Origin: Pisolithus tinctorius | Lineage: Eukaryota > Basidiomycota > Agaricomycetes > Boletales > Pisolithaceae | Direction: 5' to 3' | DNA: 64,000 nucleotides | Assembly (NCBI GenBank): GCA_024663395.1 | Contig: JANFAH010000032.1 | Location: 558,001 to 622,000, forward strand | In this document: positions 1-12,439 of the stretch, piece after piece | Numbering within the stretch: the stretch's first letter is position 1 | How the letters are laid out: each line of letters opens with the position of its first letter | Position numbers and translations under genes: made by a program | Notes under the pieces: generated by a model | Databases searched by the model: none | Told to the model about the DNA's origin: nothing | What the model saw: only the letters and a program-made list of their open reading frames with translations

Positions 1-375
1 GTGGTGATAGTCAGGTGATAGGCTGTAGTCATACTATATCCTAAGAGTAGTAAATGCTAATAATATGTCTGAGAATCATTGTGAGGTGTTCTCATTTCGA
101 AGTGTAATCTGGTCAGATTCACAAACTTATCATCATGACAATTCCAACATGCATCAACTATATTCTAAGCAGATTACACTGCAATTATAGGATATGTACA
201 TGAGTCATGTCATATAAATCACATCGATCCTCACCATCTTCACTTGTGCTATTCAGAATAATAAGATCAGATTATATCCAGAGTGCCTACTACATGGTGC
301 ACTTCGAAAATGGTCGCCCCCCCTGGGTGCTGCCCTCACTCGCTGCTCCCCCAGCCCCCTCGTTTGAATCCAGCA

Positions 376-2471
376 TGTATGAACGCGTCTTCCATGCTGT
401 AGACAGATGTACTCTCAGGTGCATCTGAGTGGGCACGTGTCGGGGCACTCTAATGTCCTCCCTGGCCATCCAGATGATCTGTTTGCGCCTCCTAGTCAAA
501 GCGACAGACCATCAGCGAATACGAGCGGGCACGCAATGGATCCATTTGTGACTAGTACTCCTGCTCAACAGAATGACCGACCACCAGTCAGTACAGATTT
601 CCTGTCTGAATAGCCACACACCTTGCCTTACCTCTGTAGCTATTCACACCCTCATTTTCCTTCCAGCATCAGTTCTGTGATGTGGAGATGACCAGTCCTG
701 TTGATCCACACGAAGCCCTGCCCCATCCCTATCTAGGAGGGAGTCAGCCCAACCAACCAATCAGCTATAAGCCCTACCAGGGGGTCAGAAACAGACACGA
801 ACATACTATGCCAGTCTATTCCAGTAGGTCTGTTCATAGCCAGTCAAATAGCCATGGACACAGTGAGGTTCTTGTGCAAGGCCATTCCTGTATGTATGCG
901 CCAAATCATTCTAGAAGCGGGTCCTTTGTGCCAGACCTGCATGGTTACGATTGTGAGCCAATGCACAGCTATGAACGTGAGCCTATGCACAGCTTGCAAG
1001 TGATGGTTGCACAGATAATGGTTGATATCAGAAACCTTACTGAAGGGAAGATGAATCTCGAAGAAGAACTTACCAGACTGAAGGAAGACAACAAAACGGT
1101 GACTTCTCACCTTGACGCTCTTGAACAGAGCTTTGCAGAACTTTGAGAGAAAGGTGAAGTGGCCCTGAAGCAAGCCTCATCAAGGACGAGTTCCAACGAT
1201 CATATGGCTGTAAAGGTATGTCAGTATGCCATGCTACTCGTTGGATGTGCTCACCGGACATTCTTATTTCCCATTACAAGTCTATTATCCAGCCACTGTT
1301 CTGCCAACTATGTGGAATCAACTGTAGCCATAGCAAGAAAGTTTGTGTGGCAGCACTAGCTGCTGTTAAACCTCTTGATAGTGGAGAACCCTTGGAACTT
1401 ACCACCGAAGAGGTCGAGATTTGGCACCCCAATTGGCTTGGGCAGGTGGACGACAAGCTAAACACTAAATTCATTGAAGAGGTCGCTGAGCATGTCTATA
1501 ACAATGAAAAGGTGGCAGTACCGTCATTCAACGATGTTTGTGGGTACTCACTGGCAGGGTAACAGAGCCAGAGGGAGCTGACCCAAGTCAAAAATATCCC
1601 AGACAAGTCGTTCAACGGAGTGTGCCAAAACCTATTTCCAGAGTATCCATAAGAGAGCTAGCGAGCTCCAAACTGAGCAGGGTGTGCGCAAGGCCAAACA
1701 AAGGCTGGAATATGGTCGGCAGTGCACCTGATGTTCCACAGTAAGCTGTGAAACTCACCTGGTTAGCTAATGCCCTTCACGAGCTCTTAGGTTGCTGCAG
1801 TTCAACACAAGGCAGCATTGCAATACGAACAAGATTCTGGCCACAAGGGTGCAGCAGCCCTTATCAAGACAGACCTCGGGTCCGATGTTCTCACCTGTAA
1901 TGACAGCAATGTCAGCGAGGATACTTTGGAAAGAAGAAAGCTTGTGGAGGTTGGGAAATCCGCAAACAAAGTTGTAGGTCATGCTTGGCGATCTATCAAT
2001 GTAAGTTGCCAACTTGCATGCTAAAGACCATCACTCACTGAGGGTCTGGTTCAATAGTACATCGCATTCCTTCACTGGCTAAGTTTCCATGCCTTGAAAC
2101 AACAGCAAGATGTCAACGAACCCTCTAGTGGCAGCATGAGAAATGCAGATGACGAACCACAGTGCAAATGTCGCAAGATGACCAAGAAGTTCCACAAATG
2201 CATCTTCGATGTTTCCCCAAAACATTTAAATCATAATCTGCCACAGCCCAAAGCTACGATCTTCAAGTCGATGGTAGATGAAACATGGTGCGCTAAGAAT
2301 CTGGACATGGAGGTAGTTGAAGGCATTGACTGGCTGAAGGGATTCTATTTGACACTTAGACAGGGGGAAATTTTCGACGCAGGTGCCACCTACCTCAAAG
2401 AGCTGAAGGAATGGCTCGAAGCAGGGATGTGCATGTCATCAGAATCAGAAGATGATACAGTCGACATCTGA
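376..2471 (+). pseudogene. Decayed accessory gene of a CACTA/Tnp2-type transposon
   Basis: A multi-exon coding trace on +, with several frame changes. In order it shows a Ser/His-rich stretch (682-1140), a coiled-coil-like Glu/Lys segment (about 1021-1143), a block around 1290-1515 with the signature EVEIWHPNWLGQVDD, a block at 1800-2000 ending VGHAWRSI, and a C-terminal block at 2094-2471 containing IFKSMVDETWCA and an acidic tail. I recognise this block order from proteins of unknown function found beside Tnp2 transposases in mushroom genomes; that is memory, not a search. The gene runs tail-to-tail with the transposase that ends near 2,700. In-frame stops (for example at 1144-1146) and shifts indicate a pseudogene. 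Its 5' end is uncertain and may lie to the left of 376. The function is unknown. Confidence 0.5.
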
Positions 2472-2699
2472 AAACCTTCACTGCATTGTTCACTTGCCAG
2501 GCTAACAGTCTAAACGTATCCGAGAGGCTCCATTGATGTGTGAATACCACTACTTTACTGCTGATGTGTCTAATCCATGAAGTGCGTACGTGTAATGTGT
2601 TAGAAGCCCTGTCACTATGTATTTGTTCAATGGCAAGTCTGGCATCAGTAAATTTGTGATGTGGTGCACCTTTGCAAGGTCTACTGTTGCCCAGACCTT

Positions 2700-5600
2700 T
2701 CACCGGTTCTCTCCAAGTGTTACGATTGTCATGGCCACCAAATTCTTGATCCAGTCTAAGTCAACGAGCGATGGGAGCAGCGATTCTTGCTCTTGATACT
2801 CTCTGAGTTCCCATAAGTGAACACCTAGAGTAGAACTTAAGACAGTCAGTGAGGGTTATGATGGGTCATAGAAATGAACTTACAATTTGTCCCAGATCAT
2901 CACTCAGTTCCCCTCATATGGCTTGAACCATCGCATCTGGGCCAACCACAGGCTATGTTTACCATCGAGCAGGTGTTGATCAACCTGAAAAATCTCAAGA
3001 ATTTCGCCATATACGTGGATGGGTAGTTGACCTGGTATCATGACATGAACGAGTGATGACGAGTGTGTCCTGATTGCTTTCGAAGCATGAATTCACTTGC
3101 CTTCGATTATAACATAGTTGTAGAATAGTCCTTTGTGGTTGAGGGGAATGCTGTTGTGTGAGGTTGGTTGTTCGTGTTGACAGTGCACAGGTGAATGTGG
3201 AAAGCGAGTGTTCAGAGTGTGAGCGAGTAAACGATAGGTTTCGGATGAGAAGTTATTCTCATGATGGCGAGGACTTAGGGCATAAGCCATCCCTATTGTG
3301 CAACACACAGTCATAGCGGTCAATTAATCGTATATATGAGTGAACATAACCATACCATCCATGCTGATTTCGTCGAGTTCCTGAGAGAGGGCCACAAGCC
3401 CAGCAATGGTGCCATGCTCTTCATGTGTGACCTTCTGCATGATTCGGGCGGCCTCCGATCGCAGCGACTTTGCTGGGTTGGTATGCATTGTGTATATCTG
3501 GTTATATACTCAGTAGGATAGCGAGTGCTTAAGCAATTGGACTTACGACTCTGGAAGTCTCACAAGTTCTGTGAAACTCTTTAAAAAATGTGGATTCAAG
3601 TTCGCCATTTGCATGGTTGTTGGCTTTGAAGGACTTCAAGATCTTGTTAAGGCATTCAAAAAGGAACGTCCAGAAGTTGTGAAGAGGACCAAAGTTGCAG
3701 GCGCAGTCACCAACGTGTGTCGCATAATGGTGATTTGGTTTCATGACAGCAGACCCATAAAGCTGCAGAGGTCTGTGAGGCTTGGAGTCGGTGCTGTGTA
3801 GCAGTGACAGACCTTAATCAAATCTCTACTGTACTCCTGTAGTAAGTCATCGGCGGTGTCGATGTCATGGTTGGTGATGGTATGCTTGATGAGGATACGA
3901 ATGGCCATGGACAACTTAAGGAAGTTTGCTGGTTCCTTGGGGTGGAGACATAGTCACTTGTCTTCAGGCATCTGCAGATCATTGGGTAGCTGTTCGATGT
4001 GATCGCCTGGTGGGGGAGGCAGCCCATGCAATTGACCTTCAGGTAGGTCTTGGATGTCTTGAGAGCTTGCCTTTCGCTTTTTCGACACCTAGCAAAGCAC
4101 AAGTCTGAAACAACAGATATTTAGAGATAAAATACTCACTTTTGCTGCTCCAGCCTGCTGTGCCTTCTCTGCTTGCTTCGCTGCTGCCTGTTGGAGTTTT
4201 TCGCATTGTTTCGCCTCAGTGATGGTGATCTTCTCCTGGGCAATCCAGGCTTTTTCGGTCTCGTAGGCCTCCTTTCCACATTTCTTGGCTTCTGCTAGAG
4301 ATACCTTATTATTTGCTTTGCGAGTCACCTCCTGTTGTTTCTCTGTCTCAGCCCTCTCAATCACAGCGATGCGGTGGGAAGAAGCCTTGTCCGAGGCGTT
4401 GCTTGGCAAGAATGTGCTCCATATCTGTGGTATCTAAGTCAAGGCAGGTAAGGTTAGTTGTGAGTGCTGTGAGTCAGCTGAACACATATGATGATGGGAC
4501 TGTAGACAGTTGCGAGAAGCAACCACTGGTCAGCTGTCAAAGACCCACCGGCAGGGGTCCCAATGTCTGTTGGCAGCTTGCTGCATGACCCTGGGATGAT
4601 AAACTACAACATTTTGATTGGTTGGTATATGAAATGATGAGAGGGAGGGAGGGATGTACATCTGCGAGCATGCTATGCAACATGCCTAATTCATGATTTG
4701 GTCGTAGTATCTTGCCTTGAACCCATATGTGGTAGAAGTGCATCTTCACGAGACCTGAGATTAATGGAAGAGACATTCAGCATGGCAGGGAACAGGCATG
4801 ATGGATGACTCACCTAAGAACAAGTTATGCATGGGATCTATGACAACTTGTTTGACCAAATCGAAGTATGGGAGATGAGAGAGTTGTGAATAGTGTGTTG
4901 CAAAATCTTTGACAAAAATCTTCTGCGCATTGGGAGACAGGAGGTTGCGATATTCCTCGCCTAAACAGCATTGCTCTACGTTCGTCTGTGGGGGATGAGC
5001 TGGTCTTGGTATTAAGAAAAAGTTTAACAGTCAGCGTGTAATGATGCACCTCCTTTCTGGAAAGCATTCACATTTCCCTTGTCTGTCGAGCATATCCAGC
5101 AACACGTGCAGTAATAATTGTGTGAGTGCGACGCAAAACCACCTATCTTATGCACTGCAGGCTTGTCACACACAACCGCAACCAATGTGACACGAACGAG
5201 GTGACCTATTATGGTTGAGTAGATCTATGTACAAAAAGAGATAGTCTCACCTTCTGGTTGGGATTCCATGGGTATCTTGATGCCATATTTCCAGAGCCCC
5301 AGTAAGTCGGAGATGATAGGTCGAAGGAAACATTGTACTTGGTCTGGTGTTTGCTCTTTAGGTCCTGGCATGATGCTCGTACACATGAGATTCACAGTCC
5401 GGTATCTGTATTTGGGAGGGAGGTTGCAAATCGAGAAGGAGGTAGGGCACGATGAGTGAGATGGCACGATGTTACTTTGAATGTACGAAAACCTGTAGGG
5501 CTGGCGGGTGTTCAGTGTCAATTAGTTATGAGCCTATGAGATGAGTACGTACCAGTCAACACCAAGGTTAACTCCAAGGCATAGCTCATTATTGGGGCCA

Positions 5601-7388
5601 TGTTGTTCATTCCAGTCATTTGAAAAAAATAACTTGCCATCAGGCCCTTTGAGCTTTGTGCGGCAGATACTGCCATCGAAGATGTCCATATAGATGCCAG
5701 GTGAGCATGACTTGCCTCGCCATCCATCAAGCACATCCTCGATACCAGGAATCATGAGGATTGATGAAATCTGCTCGGATAGTGGGAGGTAGGGGTACTT
5801 GACGATAGGAGTCTTCAAAGCGTGTGCATTACCCTGCAGGGTTTGCCCTGGAAGAAACAAATCAATGTTACAGGAAGTGCATGTATCATGACATAGCGGC
5901 GATGTGGCAGGCAGATAGACATCGCGACATGTCAGACAGACAGGTAGCGTGTGAACTGGTTTATCGACACTGAGGATGCAATTGCCGGAGTGGAGAGTTG
6001 TGAATGGAAGACTTGAGTTTGAGTTAAAGAACAGAAGAAGTAGCGAGAATATAGCAAGCAGTGCGTTGCAAGCAATGCACGGGAGATGGAATTGGAGGTG
6101 GAGCCGTGATACGGTCGCATGAATGACTGCGACATGGTCTGGAAATTCTGCGAGGTCGGCCCTGTCTGCTTGCACCTCCTCGTTGATAAAGAATGGATCT
6201 GGATCATCTTCGTCATGCATGAGGTGGGGAAGAGCTTCGTCAGTTGGGTCAGTTTGAGACTCATCATCTTCATTGGGATAGGACCAGGTGAAGCCGACAT
6301 CATGGGGTACTTCTAGCTGACCATCGTCATATACAGAGTTTTGCTCGTCAAGGACCTGATCTCTGATCTGTCACAGCTGACGCTCGAGAGCACATTGTTC
6401 TGGGTCAGATGGGAGATGATAAGCAGCAAAAGATGTTAGAGGTCAAGAGGTAGTAGACATCCACATGTTGTACTCCTGAAAATAGTCGACCGCCGAAAGG
6501 AGCACCTCTGGACTGTGAAAATTGGGACCCAGGTTGGGTAGATTGCTGCCAAATGTCAGAATATTGAGGTCCTCGCCAGTTAAAGTACTGTGGTCAAGCA
6601 TCTCCTGCTCGACAGGACTAGTTGAGGAATGTGGGGGGTCAGAGAAAACAATGTTAGCAGAGAGAAGTGGAGGGGGGGAGCATATAGGGTGCGGAAACAT
6701 TCGTGAGACAGACCCGTGGTCTTTATAGGTTGAAGGAACAATATGGAGGCCTGCCACACGCAGCTGGGTCTTCGATGCCTTGGTAGCTTTACAGAGATCA
6801 GCACATTCATGGGCAAAGGCAATGTGGGCAGGGACTAGAGCCCCACAGCATCCTTTGGACTTGCAATGGCACTGCTGGAACCCCATCGAGGCAATAGCTT
6901 GATCGATGTGGGCGATGTACCATAGCGGGTGCAGGTGCAGATGGGCGGGAACGGGATCTCACGTGGACAAAAAAAAAGATCACATGCATGCTGGTTATAC
7001 AACTCGCGAAGGCAAATTTCTACATACAAAGATGAAGGTACTACTTGCGAGAGCATTTGGTGGGGGGGGTGCTAGTATCAGCGAAGATCAGCTTGTAATG
7101 TTCCTGCCTGGCTATGAGGTTCTCCCTTATCTGAGCCCACCTGTCCTAGGTAAGGTAATAACATGAGTACATAATGACAGAAAATGAAAAAAAAAAAAGA
7201 AAACATACATGGAGGAACTGTGTGCTGATGCTACCAATATCCTCAGATTCAGCAAAGCTATCAGGTGTGAAGCTATGCTTGAGGGGACAGTGAGGACCAC
7301 AAGCAGATACAGCGGAGACAGGTAATTCTGAAGCGACTTCCTAAAAGATGACATCAGTAAAGCGAGGAACAGTCCATTAGAACTTACC
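2700..7388 (-). pseudogene. Tnp2-family (CACTA) transposase, 3' part, intron-containing and decayed
   Basis: This is the transposase of a CACTA-type DNA transposon. Reading down the - strand the pieces are: 7340-7209; 7145 to 6443 (Cys-rich CHCKSKGCCG motif); 6303-5534 with KTPIVKYPYLPLSEQI and SNDWNEQHGPNNEL; 5492-5251 (SSCPTSFSICNLPP, PGPKEQTPDQVQ); about 5205-5045 (DKPAVHKIGGFASHSH); about 4985-4700 with the hallmark DPMHNLFLG (plus coordinates about 4815-4841), the equivalent of the D-x-MH motif of Tnp2; 4409-4103 (Glu/Lys/Ala-rich helix); and 3830-3530 (HHYATHVGDCACNFGPLH). It then continues 3320-3100 (HHENNFSSETYRLLAH) to MRWFKPYEG near 2,910 and stops near 2,700. Introns of about 50-60 nt are visible, such as GTACGT..CTACAG ending at 5493. 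Several frame changes and stops make it non-functional. Its 5' part is displaced by the insertion at 7,391. Confidence 0.8.
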
Positions 7389-7390
7389 GC

Positions 7391-7850
7391 TGTAGGAATA
7401 GGTAAAATAGATGTACCTATAATGGTAATAGTCAGTAATGGGCGAGTTTAGTGCTCGACCCAAAAGGGAGGTTCTCTCTGGAGAAAGAAGTGTAGTAAAA
7501 AGTAAAAAATGCGAACTAGAAAAAAGATACTTAGCTGTGCCTGTCTAATACTCTTGCCAGTCCTCCTGGCACTTTGGGTACTCCCCAAAGTAATAAATCT
7601 AACTTCGAAAACTCACTGAAATGCAAGACTAAATCACCCTACTACTGAGGGCCTGTGACATGTACTGGTTGTTTTGGTAAACTGAACTCGCGCAAACACA
7701 GCACACGCGCTTAGTCAGCGATGTGGCTGCTCATCACCAAGTCCAGGGGTACAAACACAAAAACAAAGGCAAGAAATAAAACAAGTCCTTCCACCCCTAA
7801 ACTCCTGACCAAGACGGATTCTCCTAGGGAACTTGAACTCATTCCCTACA
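7391..7850 (-). repeat. LTR (3' LTR of the minus-strand gag-only element)
   Basis: Begins TGTAGGAATAGG and ends TTCCCTACA on +. It has the same length as the copy at 14120-14579 and is almost identical to it. No clear polypurine tract lies directly beside it; the nearest purine-rich run on - (GCGAGGAGGAGAG) is about 40 nt inside. Confidence 0.9.
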
Positions 7851-8259
7851 TCCGAGGGGTGGTTTAGAATTCGACTGTCCTCGGTTGCTCTCCTCCTCGC
7901 ATGAACATCCTCATCCTCGCATCTGCTTCCCTCAACCTCACCACATATCCTCATGCCCTTCAAACACAACTCTTCGCCCCTAACCTCCTCACTACTCGAA
8001 CATGACCCCCTTCCTTCCCAAAACACACTCCTGATCTCGCTGAACAACCCTCTTCATCCTCAAAACCTTTCACCCTCGAACACAACCCTTTCCACCTACA
8101 GAGCGCCACCTGGCCTCTCGAACACACACCCTGCCTCTCGAACACTCCCCTCAAGGCCCAAACCTCGAACCAAAAGACAACGGAGATAATCTCCAGGCAA
8201 GCGAACAAGTGAGTAATAAATCGAGTGCAGAGCGAGTCAATGACAGCTCTTCGAGGCAC

Positions 8260-9074
8260 TGTCAAAGTCGGACAACACCCCTGGCTCCTTCTTAGGGCGG
8301 AGTTGGAGCGGGTTGGGCTGCGGAGTACAGCGGTCAAAGTCCGAAGCGAATCCGACCACTGGGTGGCGAGATATTCAACGAACAGTGAGCGGAGGGGTAT
8401 GAAGGGAAGTTTCAGAGGCTGAGGTCAGAGTCGGAGCCGGAGGTTAGAGGTCGGAGGTCGGATGAGAGGGCGTTGGGTTCAGCTAGTGCGCTGCCCCCTT
8501 GCGCGAGCTCAGCCCTCGTATTTCAGAGGTGGAGCGGACTCAGAGGAAGTGGAGACGAAACTCCGGAGGGGACTGAGAGGGAGTCGAAGGTGGGGACTTT
8601 ATTTGATATTTGTACTGATTACATCGGAGTACTACGTGGCCTTATATACGATGTAGGTCAAGGGCGGTGCAGTACAGAATGTAAACCAATAAGTGTATAG
8701 TGGGTTAGAGTCCTTCCGACACAAGGGATAGAGGGTAGGGATGACGGGGACCTTAAATGAGACAAGGAAACTACTACAACGAGGAAGAGAGGGTAAATAC
8801 CAAAGGAGCAGAAGAATGGAGAAAACCGACACGAGGGCGGAACCCTATCTAGAATGCAGGGCTGCAAGTCTGACAGCCCACGTGACCAACCTTAGGGCGG
8901 AGTTGAGCGGAGTTGGTCAGAACATGGACAGGGGACCTCGGAGAGGTGTGGAGATGTGTCGGGAGGGTCGGAGGAGCGCGGGAACACGTCGGAGGAGGGC
9001 GGAGAAGCGCGGGAACATGTCGGAAGAAGGTGGAGTAGGTGTTAGGGGCTTACGCTGGTGTCATGGTCATGACA
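8260..9074 (-). repeat. Solo LTR related to family A, inserted in the gag-only element
   Basis: An 815-bp segment starts TGTCAAAG and ends TCATGACA, flanked on both sides by GGCAC (8255-8259 and 9075-9079), a perfect 5-bp target duplication. Inside, the stretch around 8,490-8,650 is clearly homologous to the core of family A LTRs (for example 27,061-27,240), including CTCAGCCCTCGTATTTCAGA. No internal region is attached, so this is a solo LTR. It is GC-rich and CpG-rich compared with other family A copies. Confidence 0.85.
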
Positions 9075-9710
9075 GGCACAGTCTTTGTGCAAAACAGTAA
9101 CAGAGTGTAATGCAGCTCAGCGGCTGGTACAGTGGATGCTGGCCCTCTACGAGGCAGCTCGAAGACGTATATATGTACCTAAAACAAATCTCGATCAGTC
9201 GTGTATTTACTATCCTTATATGCATATGTGCTCTCGACTACTGCTCGTCCTTAAGATGATTTAGCACCAAGAAAAAAAACAATGGAACTCGAAACTATAA
9301 GTTGGGGTGAGTAGAACCACCCGAAGGTTAGCACGACTCGGTTGAATGACGTTGCTCGAAGCAAAACTCATTTTAAAGAAAACTATATATCGACATGCTC
9401 ACCGGGACTCTCACTACATTGTCCTCTTCATTTTCATACCCTCGACTCTCCGTGCATGCGTATGCTTGACTCCTCGTACCTCGTCTGGCACTTTGCCTGG
9501 TGGCCGAAGCCCTGTGCTAAGTGTCGCTGAGCGACCTCGAGTTGCCCATCTTCGTTCGCCATTATCTCGACCCTAGATACAAAGTATTTTGGCGTAGTAT
9601 ACGTTCAAATCATAATAAAAGATATCACCTTAAGTCTGTACATTCTCGCGTCTCCTTCGTTGATAGGTCTTCGACTCCGACGGGTGCAGGCACTAAGTTC
9701 ACTCGAAGGT

Positions 9711-12070
9711 TCATTGATACTCTGTAAAAATTCGCGTTCCCTAAAATGCAGTAGCTGTAAGCAAAACGGTCTAAGGAAACAACTAAAACTTGGGCTGTGG
9801 AGCCCACTCGGTGTGGTCTCGATACTCTTTGCATGTTGTGTATCCCGTTGCAACTTCAAACCTCACCTTCGTGTTGCTATTCGTGCTAAGTCTTGTGTGC
9901 AAGTCCACCGAGTCGCTTCGAGCTTGTTTCTTGTGGCACTTCGTGGCCATCGTACTTGCAGTGCTGTAAGTTGATGCATTCTTTCTTCCAAGTCGTCATT
10001 CACTCTAGAATAATGTACTTGTAAGTAAAAAGTTGCGCGACTAAAATAGAAACTCAGGCCGTCGTGCTCGGTGCCCATGTCTGTCGGATCTCGTATCTCC
10101 GAGGACCGCTGCTGTAGGCTGAGCTGTAGTCGTCGCGCCAGTCTTGCTGTACACCCGCACGACATCTGCTCGTAGATCGTCGTAGGCTCTCGCATCACAA
10201 CCCCTGCTTGTCGTAGATAACTGTCTTCCCTGGAACAACGAAGATGTAAGTGAAACATCCTAAAATCAAAACAGAACTCCGAGCGTTCGAGCTCGGTGGT
10301 CTCTATCATGCATCGTTGCCTTCTGACGATTGTTCCTGCCTCGCATAGCCTTCGATCTATATCAAATGTCGTTGTTGTTGCTCTTGTCGTACTTCCGTTC
10401 AATCTTCGGTCGTAGTTCGTCCTAGATTCTTGAATCGCGACTGCTGTTCGACGTAGACACTCGTCTTCCCTGGCAGTCTCTGTCGTGCCCCATTTCCTTC
10501 GGATGGCTTTTCTTGCCTCGTGCGGCCTTTGATCTGTGTTAAAAGCTGTTATTGTCGCCAGTAAGTGTCGCTCCTCCTCTTCGCCTTCACCCTCGAATGG
10601 CTCCTTCTCTTCTTCAATCTCGCACTGTGACATTAGCGCTCCTTCCCTCGGGTACTGTACCTGTTCTCCCCACTTGTCATAACCTTCAACCGTACTGATC
10701 TTGCATATCCATTCTGTATCCTGAGTCCTGTCGACATGTAGTACTTGCACCATGCTACTCTTGCCTTCGTTCGGAGCTCCTGTCGCCACCTGTAGTCATT
10801 CGTACTTCCTTCGTACTTCGAAATGCGACCCTCCTTGTCTGTAGTTATCGCGTACTCTAGAAGAACGTAGCTGTGAGCAAAATAATACGAAATAAAGGCA
10901 AAATCTTGAGCCGTCGAGTGCAGCACTCAAGATCCTTTGGCTATCTCCCCATTGAGGGACTTTTCTTGCCTCAGTACGCCATCCATCGATGTCAAAACCC
11001 AGTAGTGTCGTATTTAGATCGCTCAGGTGTTGCCGCATGTGCTGCGCGACTGCGTGAAACACTTCGTCGGGTGCCTTATCACTTCGTCCTGCTCGCCCAC
11101 CCCACTCGTAGTAGCTCGGTCATACTGCATCACATATCTTCTCCTTGATGGTTCGCTGCCTTTCCTCGTAGATTGTCATAGCTCCTCGCATTGCGGCAGC
11201 TTGGATGTTGCTTGGATGTCGTCTCGTATATCCATTCTTCCTAGAATAGAGTAGACATAAGTAAAGCGATCCGAAATCAAAACAAACCAATGAGCCATCG
11301 AGCTCAGTGTCCACGCTCCTCGCGCCTTGTCTCCATAAAATGACTATTTTCTCTTCGTGCAGCCTTCGGTCGGCATCAAGTGCCATCGTCGCCGCCACTC
11401 GTGCCTGAGTCGATACCACCATCGGTCGTTCGCAGCCTTGTCTCAATTGCCCGTTTTCCCTAGAGTAGCATAGTTGTAAGTAAAACATTCTGAAATCAAA
11501 ACAAAACCCTGGGCTGTAATGCTCAATATCTGTGTTCATCGCGCCCTGTTACCATCGGACGGCTCTTCTGGTCTCGCACGGCCTTTGTTCCGCGCTAAGT
11601 AGGGTCGTCGTTGTTCTTTGTATCACGATTGTTTGGATTTCCTTCAGTCTTTGTCGTCTATACCCATTTTCCCTAGTGTAGAAACGCTGTAAGTAAGATG
11701 CTGTGGAATCGAAACAAAACCTTGGGCCGTCGAGCCCAGTACATGTGCTCGTCGCGCCTTGTCTCCATAGAACGGCGCATCCAATCTTGCCTGGCCGCTG
11801 ATCCACACTCAGTGCAATTGTCGTCGTCGCTGCTTGTATTGCGATCATTGGTGTTCGTCATAGATAGTTACCTTCCCTGGAATAGCATAGATGTAAGTAA
11901 GGCGTCTCGAAATCAAAACGTACCTCTGAGCCATCGACCTCAGTATCCATGCTCGTCGCGCATCGTTCCCATTGGACGGCACCTCCAACCTCGTATGGCC
12001 ATTTATCTGCGCTAAGTAGGGTCGTCGTCGTCGTTGCTGTCGCTCGGGTTGCTACCATTGTCGTCCTTGC
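9711..12070 (-). repeat. Eight-copy degenerate tandem array with exon/intron-like units
   Basis: About eight diverged units, mostly 210-290 bp apart but up to about 600, carry the same core. On - the core reads GG-TTTTGTTTTGATTTC, then TTACTTAC, then CTATTCTAG or TTCCAG followed by GGAA. Cores lie at about 9,735-9,790, 9,995-10,050, 10,225-10,285, 10,855-10,915, 11,240-11,300, 11,455-11,515, 11,665-11,725 and 11,875-11,935. Each core looks like a 48-nt intron (GT donor, TTACTTAC branch, AG acceptor), and 48 is divisible by three. The frame is open through several cores, giving repeated peptide FCFDF-x-x-Y-L-x-L-x-YSRENGY and open stretches of up to 308 codons (10789-9863). It could be a real multi-exon gene, or a repeat whose open frames are incidental. 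No domain is recognised. Confidence 0.6.
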
Positions 12071-12439
12071 TGCTGTCGCCGTCGCTCGTAGTCACAGTAA
12101 CTTCCATACGGTACGCCACTCACCCCATTCTTCGTATCCTGTGATCGCAGCGATCTTGTGTAGTCGGTCTATAACTCTAGAGTCGTCAGTATGTAGTGTT
12201 ACTTGAGTGCGCGTGGCCACGACGTGCAGAGCGGTCACGTGACTCCGCTTAGTCAACATCGCTGGACTTCCTCTACAAGTCCTAATACTGAGTGCACACA
12301 TCGATTCTCTCGATGGATTCTTGAATAAAATATATATTGCTGGCACCGCGCTGCTGTGGAACACTTCAAGTGCAAGGTCGTCCACCCTCGCCGCATGTTT
12401 CAACATTTCGATTTGCAAAACTTCATCCAGCGGCTTCCT

